A stretch of DNA of 64,000 nt from Amphiplicatus sp046296195 (GTDB taxonomy: Bacteria; Pseudomonadota; Alphaproteobacteria; Caulobacterales; Parvularculaceae), in the NCBI GenBank assembly GCA_046296195.1, contig JBKBLR010000004.1:68337-132336 (forward strand). Direction: 5' to 3'. Below are positions 16,689 to 24,605 of the stretch, piece by piece. The notes below the pieces were generated by a model that searched no databases, was not told where the DNA came from, and saw nothing but the letters and a program-made list of their open reading frames with translations. Position 1 is the first letter of the stretch. Each line of letters opens with the position of its first letter. The translations under genes were made by a program, and so were the position numbers.

Positions 16689-17624
16689 ATGGCGCGCTGC
16701 TTCGTATTTCCGGGTCAGGGGAGCCAGTCGGTGGGCATGGGGCGCGCGCTCGCCGAGGCCTTTCCTTCTGCGCGCGAGGTCTTCGAGGAGGTCGATGACG
16801 CGCTTCAACGTCGCCTGACGAAGATCATGTGGGAGGGCCCGGCGGAGGACCTCAATCTAACGGTCAACACGCAGCCGGCGCTGATGGCGCACTCGCTCGC
16901 CATGGTGCGCGTGCTCGAAAAAGAGGCGAAGGTCGATTTCGCCGACGCGCGGTTTCTCGCCGGTCATTCGCTCGGCGAATATTCGGCGCTGTGCGCGGCG
17001 CGGGCGATCTCCCTGGCTGAGACGGCCAGGCTGCTGAACACGCGAGGGCAGGCGATGCAGGCGGCGGTCCCCGCCGGCGAGGGCGCGATGGCCGCGCTTC
17101 TGGGGCTCGACATCGCCGCCGCAGAGAAGGCGATCACCGAGACGGACCCCGGCCTCGGCGTCTGCGAGATCGCCAATGACAACGCGCCGGGCCAGGTGGT
17201 GATCTCCGGCGCAAGGGCCCGCGTTGAAGCGGCGGCGGACGCCGCGAAGAATCACGGCGCCAAGATGGCGAAGCTGCTCGCGGTGTCGGCGCCCTTCCAC
17301 TGCTCGATGATGGCGCCGGCGGCGGACGTCATGGCGAAGGCGCTCGCGTCGGCGACGATCGCTGCGCCAGCCGCGCCGATCATCGCCAATGTGACGGCGC
17401 GCCCTGTCGAGGCGCCGGGCGATATTCGCGACCTGCTCGTGAAGCAGGTGACGGGCCGCGTGCGCTGGACGGAAAGCGTCGACTACATGGCGCGCGAGGG
17501 CGGCGACAAATTCATCGAAATCGGCTCCGGCAAGGTTCTCGCGGGCCTTATCAAACGCGTCGCCAGGGACGCGCAGATTATGAGCCTCGGGGAGCCAGCG
17601 GACATTGAGGCCTTCGTAAAATGA
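16689..17624 (+). CDS. fabD: malonyl-CoA:ACP transacylase
   Basis: Transfers malonyl from CoA to acyl carrier protein, the entry step of type II fatty-acid elongation. 311 residues. FPGQGSQ near the N terminus, the nucleophile Ser94 in GHSLGE, the catalytic His204 in APFHCSMM, and the C-terminal EIGSGKVLAGLIKR are all present. GGAG precedes the ATG. The stop codon overlaps the upstream in-frame ATG of the next gene. Confidence 0.97.
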   Translation: MARCFVFPGQGSQSVGMGRALAEAFPSAREVFEEVDDALQRRLTKIMWEGPAEDLNLTVNTQPALMAHSLAMVRVLEKEAKVDFADARFLAGHSLGEYSALCAARAISLAETARLLNTRGQAMQAAVPAGEGAMAALLGLDIAAAEKAITETDPGLGVCEIANDNAPGQVVISGARARVEAAADAAKNHGAKMAKLLAVSAPFHCSMMAPAADVMAKALASATIAAPAAPIIANVTARPVEAPGDIRDLLVKQVTGRVRWTESVDYMAREGGDKFIEIGSGKVLAGLIKRVARDAQIMSLGEPADIEAFVK

Positions 17625-17635
17625 CGGGGCGATCC

Positions 17636-18466
17636 ATGAACAGCAGGACGCTCATCCTCGCGCTCCTTGCCGCCGCCGCCTGCGGGCGCAGCGACGACAT
17701 GCACGACGATCGGTTTTCGGCCTACGCATTGTCGAATACGACCCTGCGCGGAAGTTTTGCTCTCTCCCGCGCATCGGCAATTGACGCCGAGAAACAGGCG
17801 CTCTCCGCGTGCGAGTCGGCGGCGGGCGACGGATTTCCCTGCCGGCAGATTCTCTGGTTCACGAAGGGCTGCGGCGCGGTCGCGCTCGGCGCACGGCCAA
17901 GAACCGACGTGACCGACTGGATCGAAGCGTCAAGAAACGGCGAATTGCTGCAGGTCGGTAACGGCGTCGGCCCTGACGCGGCATCGGCTTGCGCGGACGC
18001 CGTCGCCATCTGCGTGAATGCCGGCGGGATCAATTGCGGCGCGCGGGAAGTCGCATGCATGGACACCGGCGTTGTCAGCGCCTGCCCGTCGTCGGGGGCG
18101 GGGGCGATGAGACGCAGGAAAGACGCTGCGACCGCGGCGCCGACGGTTTACGTCGGCTACGCCTTCTCAAAAGAAGCGCGCTCTGGGGCCTTCGCGTTCT
18201 CTCGAAGCGCGCTGGCTGACGCCCGGGACAGCGCGCTTGCTGAATGCGGGACCGGCGGCGTTGAAGGGTGCGAGGCGCTCGGCGCATTTGAAGCGGCGTG
18301 CGGGGCGACTGCGGTCGGCGGCGGCGAGGTCGCGCTTGCGCCCGGCGCGACCGCCCGAACCGCGTGCGCGGCGGCGCTGGCGGCCTGTGAAAGAGTTTCA
18401 GGCTCGTGCAGCGGCTTGACCTACGCTTGCAGCTCTGGTGAGCCCGGTTTCTGCAAGGAATTTTAG
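17636..18466 (+). CDS. exported DUF4189 protein with two copies of the domain
   Basis: 276 residues from ATG 17636, chosen because it begins a signal sequence ending in LLAAAACGRSDD (lipoprotein-like LAAAAC); an ATG at 17621 overlaps the fabD stop and would only add MTGRS. The mature part holds two related cysteine-rich repeats. Each starts with a [YA]xxS-(6-9)-GxFAxSRxxA block (residues ~30 and ~180) and continues with cysteine motifs such as GCGAVALG and CGATAVGG, the DUF4189 signature. All cysteines would be oxidised in the periplasm. It is inserted between fabD and fabG with no obvious link to lipid synthesis. Ligand or function unknown. Confidence 0.8.
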   Translation: MNSRTLILALLAAAACGRSDDMHDDRFSAYALSNTTLRGSFALSRASAIDAEKQALSACESAAGDGFPCRQILWFTKGCGAVALGARPRTDVTDWIEASRNGELLQVGNGVGPDAASACADAVAICVNAGGINCGAREVACMDTGVVSACPSSGAGAMRRRKDAATAAPTVYVGYAFSKEARSGAFAFSRSALADARDSALAECGTGGVEGCEALGAFEAACGATAVGGGEVALAPGATARTACAAALAACERVSGSCSGLTYACSSGEPGFCKEF

Positions 18467-18494
18467 AGCAAGCGAATTCACAGGAAGGACGGCC

Positions 18495-19235
18495 ATGATG
18501 TTCGATCTCACTGGAAAATGCGCGCTCGTCACCGGGGCGACAGGCGGGATCGGCGGCGCGGTCGCGCGCGCCTTTCATAAGCAGGGCGCGACAGTCGCGA
18601 TTTCCGGCACGAGGGCCGAAAAACTCGAGGCGCTCGCTTCGGAACTGAAAGAGCGTGTCGTCGTCACGCCCTGCAACCTGTCCGATCTCGACGCTGTTGA
18701 CGCGCTGCCGAAGACGGCGGCAGACGCGATGGGCGGCCTTCACATCGTCGTCTCGAACGCCGGCGTCACCCGCGATATGCTGATGCTGATGATGAAGCCC
18801 GACATGTGGGACGAGGTGATCCGGGTCAATCTGACCGCCTATTTCCGGCTGGCGAAAGCTTCGCTCCGCTTCATGACCAAACAACGCTTCGGGCGGATCA
18901 TCGGCGTCACCTCGGTCGTCGGCGTCACCGGCAACGCCGGCCAGGCGAATTACGCCGCCTCGAAGGCCGGCATGATAGGCATGACGAAATCGCTGGCGGC
19001 GGAGATCGCGTCGCGGAACGTCACCGTCAACTGCATCGCGCCCGGTTTTATTGCGACCGCGATGACCGATGCGCTCAACGACCAGCAGAAGGAAGCGATC
19101 CTTTCCAAGATCCCGGCCGGTGCGATGGGCAAGCCCGAGGATATCGCCGCGGCGGCCGTCTTCCTCGCCAGCGAGGAGGCAGGCTACGTCACCGGTCAGA
19201 CCCTTCACGTCAATGGCGGGATGGCGATGATCTGA
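18495..19235 (+). CDS. fabG: 3-oxoacyl-ACP reductase
   Basis: NADPH-dependent reduction of 3-ketoacyl-ACP in fatty-acid elongation. 246 residues from ATG 18495, which is preceded by GGAAGGA; the frame extends upstream without conserved sequence. The cofactor loop TGATGGIGG (~14-21) and the catalytic Ser140, Tyr153 and Lys157 (VTSVVGVTGNAGQANYAASK region) are present, with the FabG-type C terminus GYVTGQTLHVNGGMAMI. Downstream is acpP after 231 bases. Confidence 0.97.
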   Translation: MMFDLTGKCALVTGATGGIGGAVARAFHKQGATVAISGTRAEKLEALASELKERVVVTPCNLSDLDAVDALPKTAADAMGGLHIVVSNAGVTRDMLMLMMKPDMWDEVIRVNLTAYFRLAKASLRFMTKQRFGRIIGVTSVVGVTGNAGQANYAASKAGMIGMTKSLAAEIASRNVTVNCIAPGFIATAMTDALNDQQKEAILSKIPAGAMGKPEDIAAAAVFLASEEAGYVTGQTLHVNGGMAMI

Positions 19236-19466
19236 CAGGGTTTTCGGCGGACCTGCGCCGCGCGGCTTGACCTTTTGCGCGAGGCTTGCTCCCCTCCAAG
19301 GCGAAAAGAGCGGCGTTGCAACAAACGGCAATTTGCCGTAATCGCCCCCGGAATTCGCTGCGGCGCACCCTGGTTTGGACGTGGTTTGCCAAGGATGGCT
19401 TCGGGCCCCGATAGAAGAAACAGCCTGACTACCGTCGACAGCGACAACACCAGAAGGAGCCTTTGA

Positions 19467-19703
19467 ATGTCTGACCTTGCCGAACGCGTTAAGAAGATCG
19501 TCGTCGAACATCTCGATGTCGACGCCGCCAAAGTCGAGCCCAAGGCGAGCTTTATCGACGATCTCGGCGCGGACAGTCTCGACATTGTCGAGCTCGTGAT
19601 GGCGTTCGAGGAAGAGTTTGACGTTGAAATCCCCGATGATGCGGCCGAAACGATCCAGACCGTCGGCGACGCGATCAAGTTCATTTCCGAGCAGAAGGGC
19701 TGA
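19467..19703 (+). CDS. acpP: acyl carrier protein
   Basis: 78 residues, acidic. It carries the growing acyl chain on a phosphopantetheine attached to Ser37 in LGADSLDIVELV. A strong AAGGAG site lies ~8 bases before the ATG. The 231-base gap upstream probably holds its own promoter, as expected for this very abundant protein, though I cannot pick one with confidence. fabF follows after 30 bases. Confidence 0.99.
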   Translation: MSDLAERVKKIVVEHLDVDAAKVEPKASFIDDLGADSLDIVELVMAFEEEFDVEIPDDAAETIQTVGDAIKFISEQKG

Positions 19704-19733
19704 CCCCTGCCGTCGAAGGGGGCGGACCCGGGC

Positions 19734-21023
19734 ATGAGGCGCGTCGTCGTCACCGGTCTCGGCATGGTCTCGCCGCTGGCGTGCGGCGTCGAGCCGACCT
19801 GGCGGCGGCTGATCGCCGGCGAGGCCGGCGGCGGGCGCATCGAGAAGTTCGATGTCACCGACATGCCCTGCAAGATCGGGGCGGAGGTGCCGCGGTCGAA
19901 CGGCTATGGCGGCGGCGCCGAAGCGGGCGCTGACGCCTTCAATCCGGACGACTGGGTGTCGGCTAAGGAGCAGCGGCGTATTGAGGACTTCATTGTCTTC
20001 GGCATCGCCGCGGCGCATATGGCGGTCACCGACTCCGGCCTCGAGTTCAAGACGGCGGAGGAACAGGAACGCTCCGGCGTTCTCATTGGCTCCGGCATCG
20101 GCGGGCTCGACGGCATCGCCAAGCAGACGCTCGTCCTTCACGAGCAAGGCGTCCGCCGCGTGTCGCCGTTCTTCATCACCTCGAGCCTGATCAATCTCGT
20201 CTCCGGTCAGGTGTCGATCCGCTTCGGGCTCAAAGGGCCGAACCATGCGGTCGTGACGGCATGCGCGACGGGCGCGCATGCGATCGGCGACGCCGCGCGC
20301 CTCATCCAATGGGGCGACGCCGACGTCATGGTCGCGGGCGGCGCGGAATCCGCGATCTGCCCGATCGGCTATGCCGGCTTCTGCGCGACGAAAGCGCTGA
20401 CGACGCATTTTAACAACAATCCGAAAGCCGCCTCGCGGCCCTATGACCGCGACCGCGACGGCTTCCTGATGGGCGAAGGCGCCGGCGTCCTGATTCTTGA
20501 GGAATATGAGCGTGCGAAGGCGCGCGGCGCAAAAATCTATGGCGAGATCATCGGCTACGGCCTCTCGGGCGACGCCTATCACATCACCGCGCCCGCCGAG
20601 GACGGCTCGGGCGGCTATCGCGCGATGAAGATGGCGCTCGACCGCGCGCGGCTCCGGGCGACCGACATCGACTATGTGAACGCGCACGGCACGTCGACCC
20701 CGCTCGGGGACGAAATCGAGCTCAAGGCCGTCGAGCGCCTGTTCGGCGGCGAGGGCGCGGAAAAGCTCGTGATGTCCTCGACCAAATCCTCGATCGGCCA
20801 CCTTCTCGGCGCGGCCGGCGCGGTGGAGGCGATCTTCTCGCTCCTCGCGATTCGCGACGGCGTCTGCCCGCCGACGCTCAATCTCGACAACCCGACGGTC
20901 GACACACGCATCAATCTCGCGCCGAAAAAGGCGGTCAAAAAGACTGTGAACGTCGCCCTGTCGAATTCCTTCGGATTTGGCGGCACCAACGCCTCTCTGG
21001 TCGTCGCCCGGGTTGACCGCTAA
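19734..21023 (+). CDS. fabF: 3-oxoacyl-ACP synthase II
   Basis: Condensing enzyme that elongates acyl-ACP with malonyl-ACP. 429 residues, usual length plus a short insertion (GYGGGAEAGADAF, ~57-69). The nucleophile is Cys177 in VVTACATGAHA, and the two histidines are in NAHGTSTPLGD and SIGHLLGAAGAVE. The C-terminal SNSFGFGGTNASLV is canonical. It sits directly after acpP and before mltG, the common alphaproteobacterial order. Confidence 0.98.
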   Translation: MRRVVVTGLGMVSPLACGVEPTWRRLIAGEAGGGRIEKFDVTDMPCKIGAEVPRSNGYGGGAEAGADAFNPDDWVSAKEQRRIEDFIVFGIAAAHMAVTDSGLEFKTAEEQERSGVLIGSGIGGLDGIAKQTLVLHEQGVRRVSPFFITSSLINLVSGQVSIRFGLKGPNHAVVTACATGAHAIGDAARLIQWGDADVMVAGGAESAICPIGYAGFCATKALTTHFNNNPKAASRPYDRDRDGFLMGEGAGVLILEEYERAKARGAKIYGEIIGYGLSGDAYHITAPAEDGSGGYRAMKMALDRARLRATDIDYVNAHGTSTPLGDEIELKAVERLFGGEGAEKLVMSSTKSSIGHLLGAAGAVEAIFSLLAIRDGVCPPTLNLDNPTVDTRINLAPKKAVKKTVNVALSNSFGFGGTNASLVVARVDR

Positions 21024-21083
21024 CATCCTGCGATATGGGGCGGCGCGGGCCGGGCATGGTGTCCGGAGAAAAGAGGCGGGGCG

Positions 21084-22067
21084 GTGAAATCAATCCTATC
21101 GGCGGTCGTCGGCCTCGTCCTGATTGTAGCGGTCCTCGTCGGCGCCGCGGGCTGGTTCGCCTGGCGGGAGGCGACGCGCGAAGGGCCCCTCGAAGAGAGC
21201 GTTGTCGTTCTCTTCAAGCCGGGGATGTCGGTCGCCGCGATCGCCGCGGAGCTCAAGAAGGCCGGCGCCATCCGCAATGAGAAACTGTTCATCGCCGCGG
21301 TGCGCGTGCGCGACGAGGCCGGGGCCCTTAAAGCCGGCGAATATGAGATCTCCGCCGGCGCCAGCGTCTATGATATAATCGACCTCATCGTCCGAGGAAA
21401 AAGCATCCTTCACCGGCTGACGGCCCCCGAGGGGCGCACGACGAAGCAGATCCTCGCGCTCGTCGCCGCTCATGAAGCGCTGGAAGGGGAAATCACGCTC
21501 GCCCCCGCCGAGGGCGAACTTCTCCCCGAAACCTATTCCTTCACCCGTGGCGCGACTCGCGACGGCCTTATCGCGGACATGATGAAGGCGCAGGACGCGG
21601 TCATCGACGCGCTCTGGGAGACGCGCGCCAACGATTTGCCCTTCATGACGAAGGAGGAGGCGGTCATCCTCGCCTCGATCGTCGAGAAGGAAACCGGAAT
21701 CGCCAGCGAACGTCCGCTGATCGCCGCGGTTTTCGTCAACCGCCTCAAACGCGGCATGCGCCTGCAGTCCGACCCGACCATCATTTACGGCCTCACCGGC
21801 GGCGAGCCGCTCGGGCGCGGCCTGAGGAAGAGCGAACTTGAGCGCGTGACGCCCTACAACACCTACGCCGTCGCCGGCCTGCCGCCGACGCCGATCGCCA
21901 ACCCCGGACGGGCGGCGATCGAGGCGGTGCTCAATCCAGCGGATACGGACTATCTCTTCTTCGTCGCCGACGGGACCGGCGGGCACGTCTTCGCCCCGAC
22001 CCTCGAAGAGCACAACCGCAATGTCGCCAAATGGCGGCAGATCGAACGCCAGCAGCAGGAAGGCTGA
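21084..22067 (+). CDS. mltG: endolytic murein transglycosylase
   Basis: Membrane-anchored YceG-like enzyme that cleaves nascent glycan strands and sets their length. 327 residues from a GTG start. One N-terminal membrane helix (~5-28), a LysM-like region (FKPGMSVAAIAAELKKAGAI) and the catalytic domain with the Glu of ILASIVEKETG (~201), then FVNRLKRGMRLQSDPT, YGLTGG and YNTYAVAGLPPTPIANPG. Usually found beside fabF/pabC or tmk; here followed 7 bases later by yicC. Confidence 0.96.
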   Translation: MKSILSAVVGLVLIVAVLVGAAGWFAWREATREGPLEESVVVLFKPGMSVAAIAAELKKAGAIRNEKLFIAAVRVRDEAGALKAGEYEISAGASVYDIIDLIVRGKSILHRLTAPEGRTTKQILALVAAHEALEGEITLAPAEGELLPETYSFTRGATRDGLIADMMKAQDAVIDALWETRANDLPFMTKEEAVILASIVEKETGIASERPLIAAVFVNRLKRGMRLQSDPTIIYGLTGGEPLGRGLRKSELERVTPYNTYAVAGLPPTPIANPGRAAIEAVLNPADTDYLFFVADGTGGHVFAPTLEEHNRNVAKWRQIERQQQEG

Positions 22068-22074
22068 CCCCGGC

Positions 22075-22956
22075 ATGGCGCTCTCTTCGATGACCGGCTT
22101 TGCGCGCGGCGAGGGGGCAAGCGGCGACACGCGCTGGACATGGGAGCTCAAGAGCGTCAACGGCCGCGGCCTCGAGCCGCGTTTCCGTCTGCCGCCGGGA
22201 CTTGATTTCATCGAGCAGGATTTGCGCAAGGCGCTCTCTGAAAGGTTTTCGCGCGGCTCGTTCACGGTCTTTCTGTCCCTCAGGGGCGCAGCGGTCGAGG
22301 GCGGCCTCGTCGTCAATCGCGCCGCGCTTCAGTCGGCGATCGCGCTCATACACGAGATCCGCGGCCTCATTCCGTGCGACCCGCCGCGCGCCGAAGGGAT
22401 TCTCGCCATCCGCGGCGTCGCGGAAGTGCAGTCCTCGCTCGATGACGAGGACGAGCGCGCCGCGCTTGCGTCGGCGCTGACGCTGAGCTTCGCCGAAACG
22501 GCGGAACTGCTCGCCCAGTCGCGGCGCAAGGAAGGCGAAGTGCTCGAGCGGCTGATCGGGGAGCTCGTCGATGACATTGAACGGCTTTCGGCGCAGGCGC
22601 GCGCCGCCGCATTGGCGGCGGCGGCGGCGACCCGCGACCGCTTCGCCGCGCAGCTTGCAGACCTGCTTTCCGGCGGCTTCTCCGAGGAGCGCCTGGCGCA
22701 GGAAGCCGCGGCGCTCGCCGTAAAGGCCGACGTGCGGGAAGAACTCGACCGGCTCGGCGCCCATATCGAGGCCGCGCGCGCGCTGATCGCCAAAGGCGGC
22801 GCCATGGGGCGCCAGCTCGACTTCCTGACGCAAGAGCTTAACCGCGAAGCAAACACCCTGTGCTCCAAGGCGCAGGACATGGCGCTGAAGCGCATCGGGC
22901 TCGACCTCAAGACGGCGGTCGACCGGATGCGTGAGCAGGTTCAGAACGTGGAATGA
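22075..22956 (+). CDS. yicC: YicC/YloC family endoribonuclease
   Basis: 293 residues from ATG 22075, the start that gives the conserved MALSSMTGFARGEG; an upstream in-frame ATG lies inside mltG. The N-terminal YicC domain includes WELKSVNGRGLEPRFRLPPG. The C-terminal DUF1732 domain ends DFLTQELNREANTLCSKAQD followed by VDRMREQVQNVE, the family-typical end. YicC proteins are reported RNases linked to stress and sRNA turnover. The stop is one base before the gmk ATG. Confidence 0.95.
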   Translation: MALSSMTGFARGEGASGDTRWTWELKSVNGRGLEPRFRLPPGLDFIEQDLRKALSERFSRGSFTVFLSLRGAAVEGGLVVNRAALQSAIALIHEIRGLIPCDPPRAEGILAIRGVAEVQSSLDDEDERAALASALTLSFAETAELLAQSRRKEGEVLERLIGELVDDIERLSAQARAAALAAAAATRDRFAAQLADLLSGGFSEERLAQEAAALAVKADVREELDRLGAHIEAARALIAKGGAMGRQLDFLTQELNREANTLCSKAQDMALKRIGLDLKTAVDRMREQVQNVE

Positions 22957-22957
22957 C

Positions 22958-23602
22958 ATGCCGGTCACAGCAGCGAAAGTGAAACGGCGCGGATTGATGT
23001 TCGTGCTGTCGAGCCCGTCAGGGGCCGGCAAGACCACGCTCGCCGCGCGGCTCCTGAAGGCGGATCCGAAATTACGCCTCTCGGTGTCGGCGACGACGCG
23101 CGCGCCGCGTCCCGGCGAGGTCGACGGCGAGGACTATCACTTCGTTTCGGAAGAAGAATTCCTGCGCATGCAGTCGAACGGCGAGTTTCTCGAATCCGCC
23201 AAGGTGTTCGGCCATTATTACGGCACGCCGCGCGCGAAGGTCTTTCACGACCTCGAGGAGGGGATCGACTATCTCTTCGACATCGACTGGCAGGGCGCCC
23301 AGCAGCTTGACAGCCGCGCGCGGGGCGACGTCGTCAAGGTGTTCATCCTGCCGCCGAGCCGCGAGGAGCTCGAACGCCGTTTGCGCGCCCGCAATCAGGA
23401 TCCCGAGGATGTCGTACAGGCCCGCATGGCGAAAGCCGACGCCGAGATCTCGCACTGGGCGGAATATGAATATGTGATCGTCAACTACGATCTCGACGAA
23501 TCCGAGGAAATGCTGAAGTCGATTCTTCTCGCCGAGCAGCTTCGTCGCTACCGCCAGGTCGGTCTCGCCGATCTCGTGCGCGGCATGATCCGCGGCGATT
23601 AG
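22958..23602 (+). CDS. gmk: guanylate kinase
   Basis: Phosphorylates GMP to GDP with ATP; cytosolic. 214 residues from ATG 22958, one base after yicC; an in-frame ATG at 22931 lies inside yicC and is rejected. P-loop SPSGAGKTT (~19-27), GMP-binding SATTRAPRPGEVDGEDYHFVSEEEF, and IDWQGAQQL are diagnostic. Last gene of the plus-strand cluster; a hairpin follows the stop. Confidence 0.98.
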   Translation: MPVTAAKVKRRGLMFVLSSPSGAGKTTLAARLLKADPKLRLSVSATTRAPRPGEVDGEDYHFVSEEEFLRMQSNGEFLESAKVFGHYYGTPRAKVFHDLEEGIDYLFDIDWQGAQQLDSRARGDVVKVFILPPSREELERRLRARNQDPEDVVQARMAKADAEISHWAEYEYVIVNYDLDESEEMLKSILLAEQLRRYRQVGLADLVRGMIRGD

Positions 23603-23610
23603 CGCGGCGT

Positions 23611-23636
23611 GCGCAAAAGCGTAGGCGGTTTTGCGC
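23611..23636. other. inverted repeat after gmk
   Basis: GCGCAAAA (23611-23618) and TTTTGCGC (23629-23636) are perfect complements around a 10-base loop, 8 bases after the gmk stop. The T-run lies inside the stem rather than after it, so it is an unconventional terminator at best. The rest of the 216-base gap to the convergent gene shows nothing I can name. Confidence 0.4.
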
Positions 23637-23818
23637 GGGTGAGGCGCGCAGCCGCTGACGCCGCGGCATTCAGAACCTGATCGAGCGCCCTAATCCCGGA
23701 TCAAGACGCAACGCTCGAGACGGCGTTCTGTGCAATGCGAGAGGCGGACAACGGTCTTCAATCTTGGTTTGACGCGCATTTTCATCGGAGAACCGCTTCG
23801 CACCTTTGGGAACGCTCG

Positions 23819-24532
23819 CTAGCCCTTCGCCGCCGCAAGCTGCAGCGCGCCGGCTTCGTCAGGCGTCAGGCCGAGGCGGCCGGCGAGTTTTTTCAGGAAC
23901 GCCGACTCACGGTCATTGAGCTCACCGGCCGAGATGACGGCGGCGGCGTAGAGTTCGGCGGCGTGGTGGGGCGTCTTCGCCGCGCTGGCGATCAGGCGCA
24001 GCGTTTCCTCTTCAGGAATTTCCCCGGCGAGCATGCGCCGTTCGTCCTTGGTGATCTGGGCTTTGGCTTTCGCGCCGTCGATGATGCGCTGCTCCGCCGC
24101 GTCGATCACGCCGTCGGCGTAAGCGGCGGCGAGCATCGTCCGCACGACGGCGAGCGCGAAATCGGGATCGGATGCGGGGTCGATAGGGAAGCCCGAGGCG
24201 CCGGCGTCGCGCACGAGCGTCGTCTCGTCGACTTTCTTGCCGTGGCGTTCCATCCAGGTCTTGTAAGCGAGCGCGCCGAGCGCTGCGACCGCGCCGGTTT
24301 TCGCAATGTCGCCAGTGAGGCGCCGGCCGCCCTTCGAGCCGAGAAGGCCGAGCAGCAGGAGTCCGCCGGCGCCGGCGGCGATCGCCTGCGTCTTCGGGTC
24401 GGCCTTCAGGCGCTCGCGCAGGTTGTCGGCGGCCTTTTTCGCCTTGTCGACCGCGCCGCTGTCGCGCATCTCGCGCGCAATCTCTTCGGCCTGATGCTGG
24501 AGGTCGGCGAGTATCTTGCGGGCGTCGAGCAT
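23819..24532 (-). CDS. DUF533 (YebE-like, TerB-fold) protein
   Basis: 237 residues. N-terminal amphipathic helices (~1-45), then a Gly/Leu-rich hydrophobic segment GAGGLLLLGLLGS (~53-65) and a second one (VAALGALAYKTW), with a C-terminal TerB-like helical domain containing FALAVVRTMLAAAYADGVIDAAEQRIIDG (calcium/tellurite-resistance-type acidic loop). This is the DUF533/YebE arrangement, an inner-membrane-associated protein of unknown function; E. coli YebE is envelope-stress-regulated. Single gene on the minus strand, 73 bases after the broken peptidase gene. Confidence 0.85.
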   Translation of the reverse strand: MLDARKILADLQHQAEEIAREMRDSGAVDKAKKAADNLRERLKADPKTQAIAAGAGGLLLLGLLGSKGGRRLTGDIAKTGAVAALGALAYKTWMERHGKKVDETTLVRDAGASGFPIDPASDPDFALAVVRTMLAAAYADGVIDAAEQRIIDGAKAKAQITKDERRMLAGEIPEEETLRLIASAAKTPHHAAELYAAAVISAGELNDRESAFLKKLAGRLGLTPDEAGALQLAAAKG

Positions 24533-24605
24533 CGCTCTCTCCTCAAGGCGCGGTCCAACGCATGTGGGCGTCGCGCAGGCGGATTCAATAGCCCGGCGTT
24601 TCGCC

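Noticed and set aside
18075..21026. Minus-strand open frame of 983 codons
   Set aside because: Antisense to fabG, acpP and fabF, which are unmistakable; composition is typical of a shadow frame.
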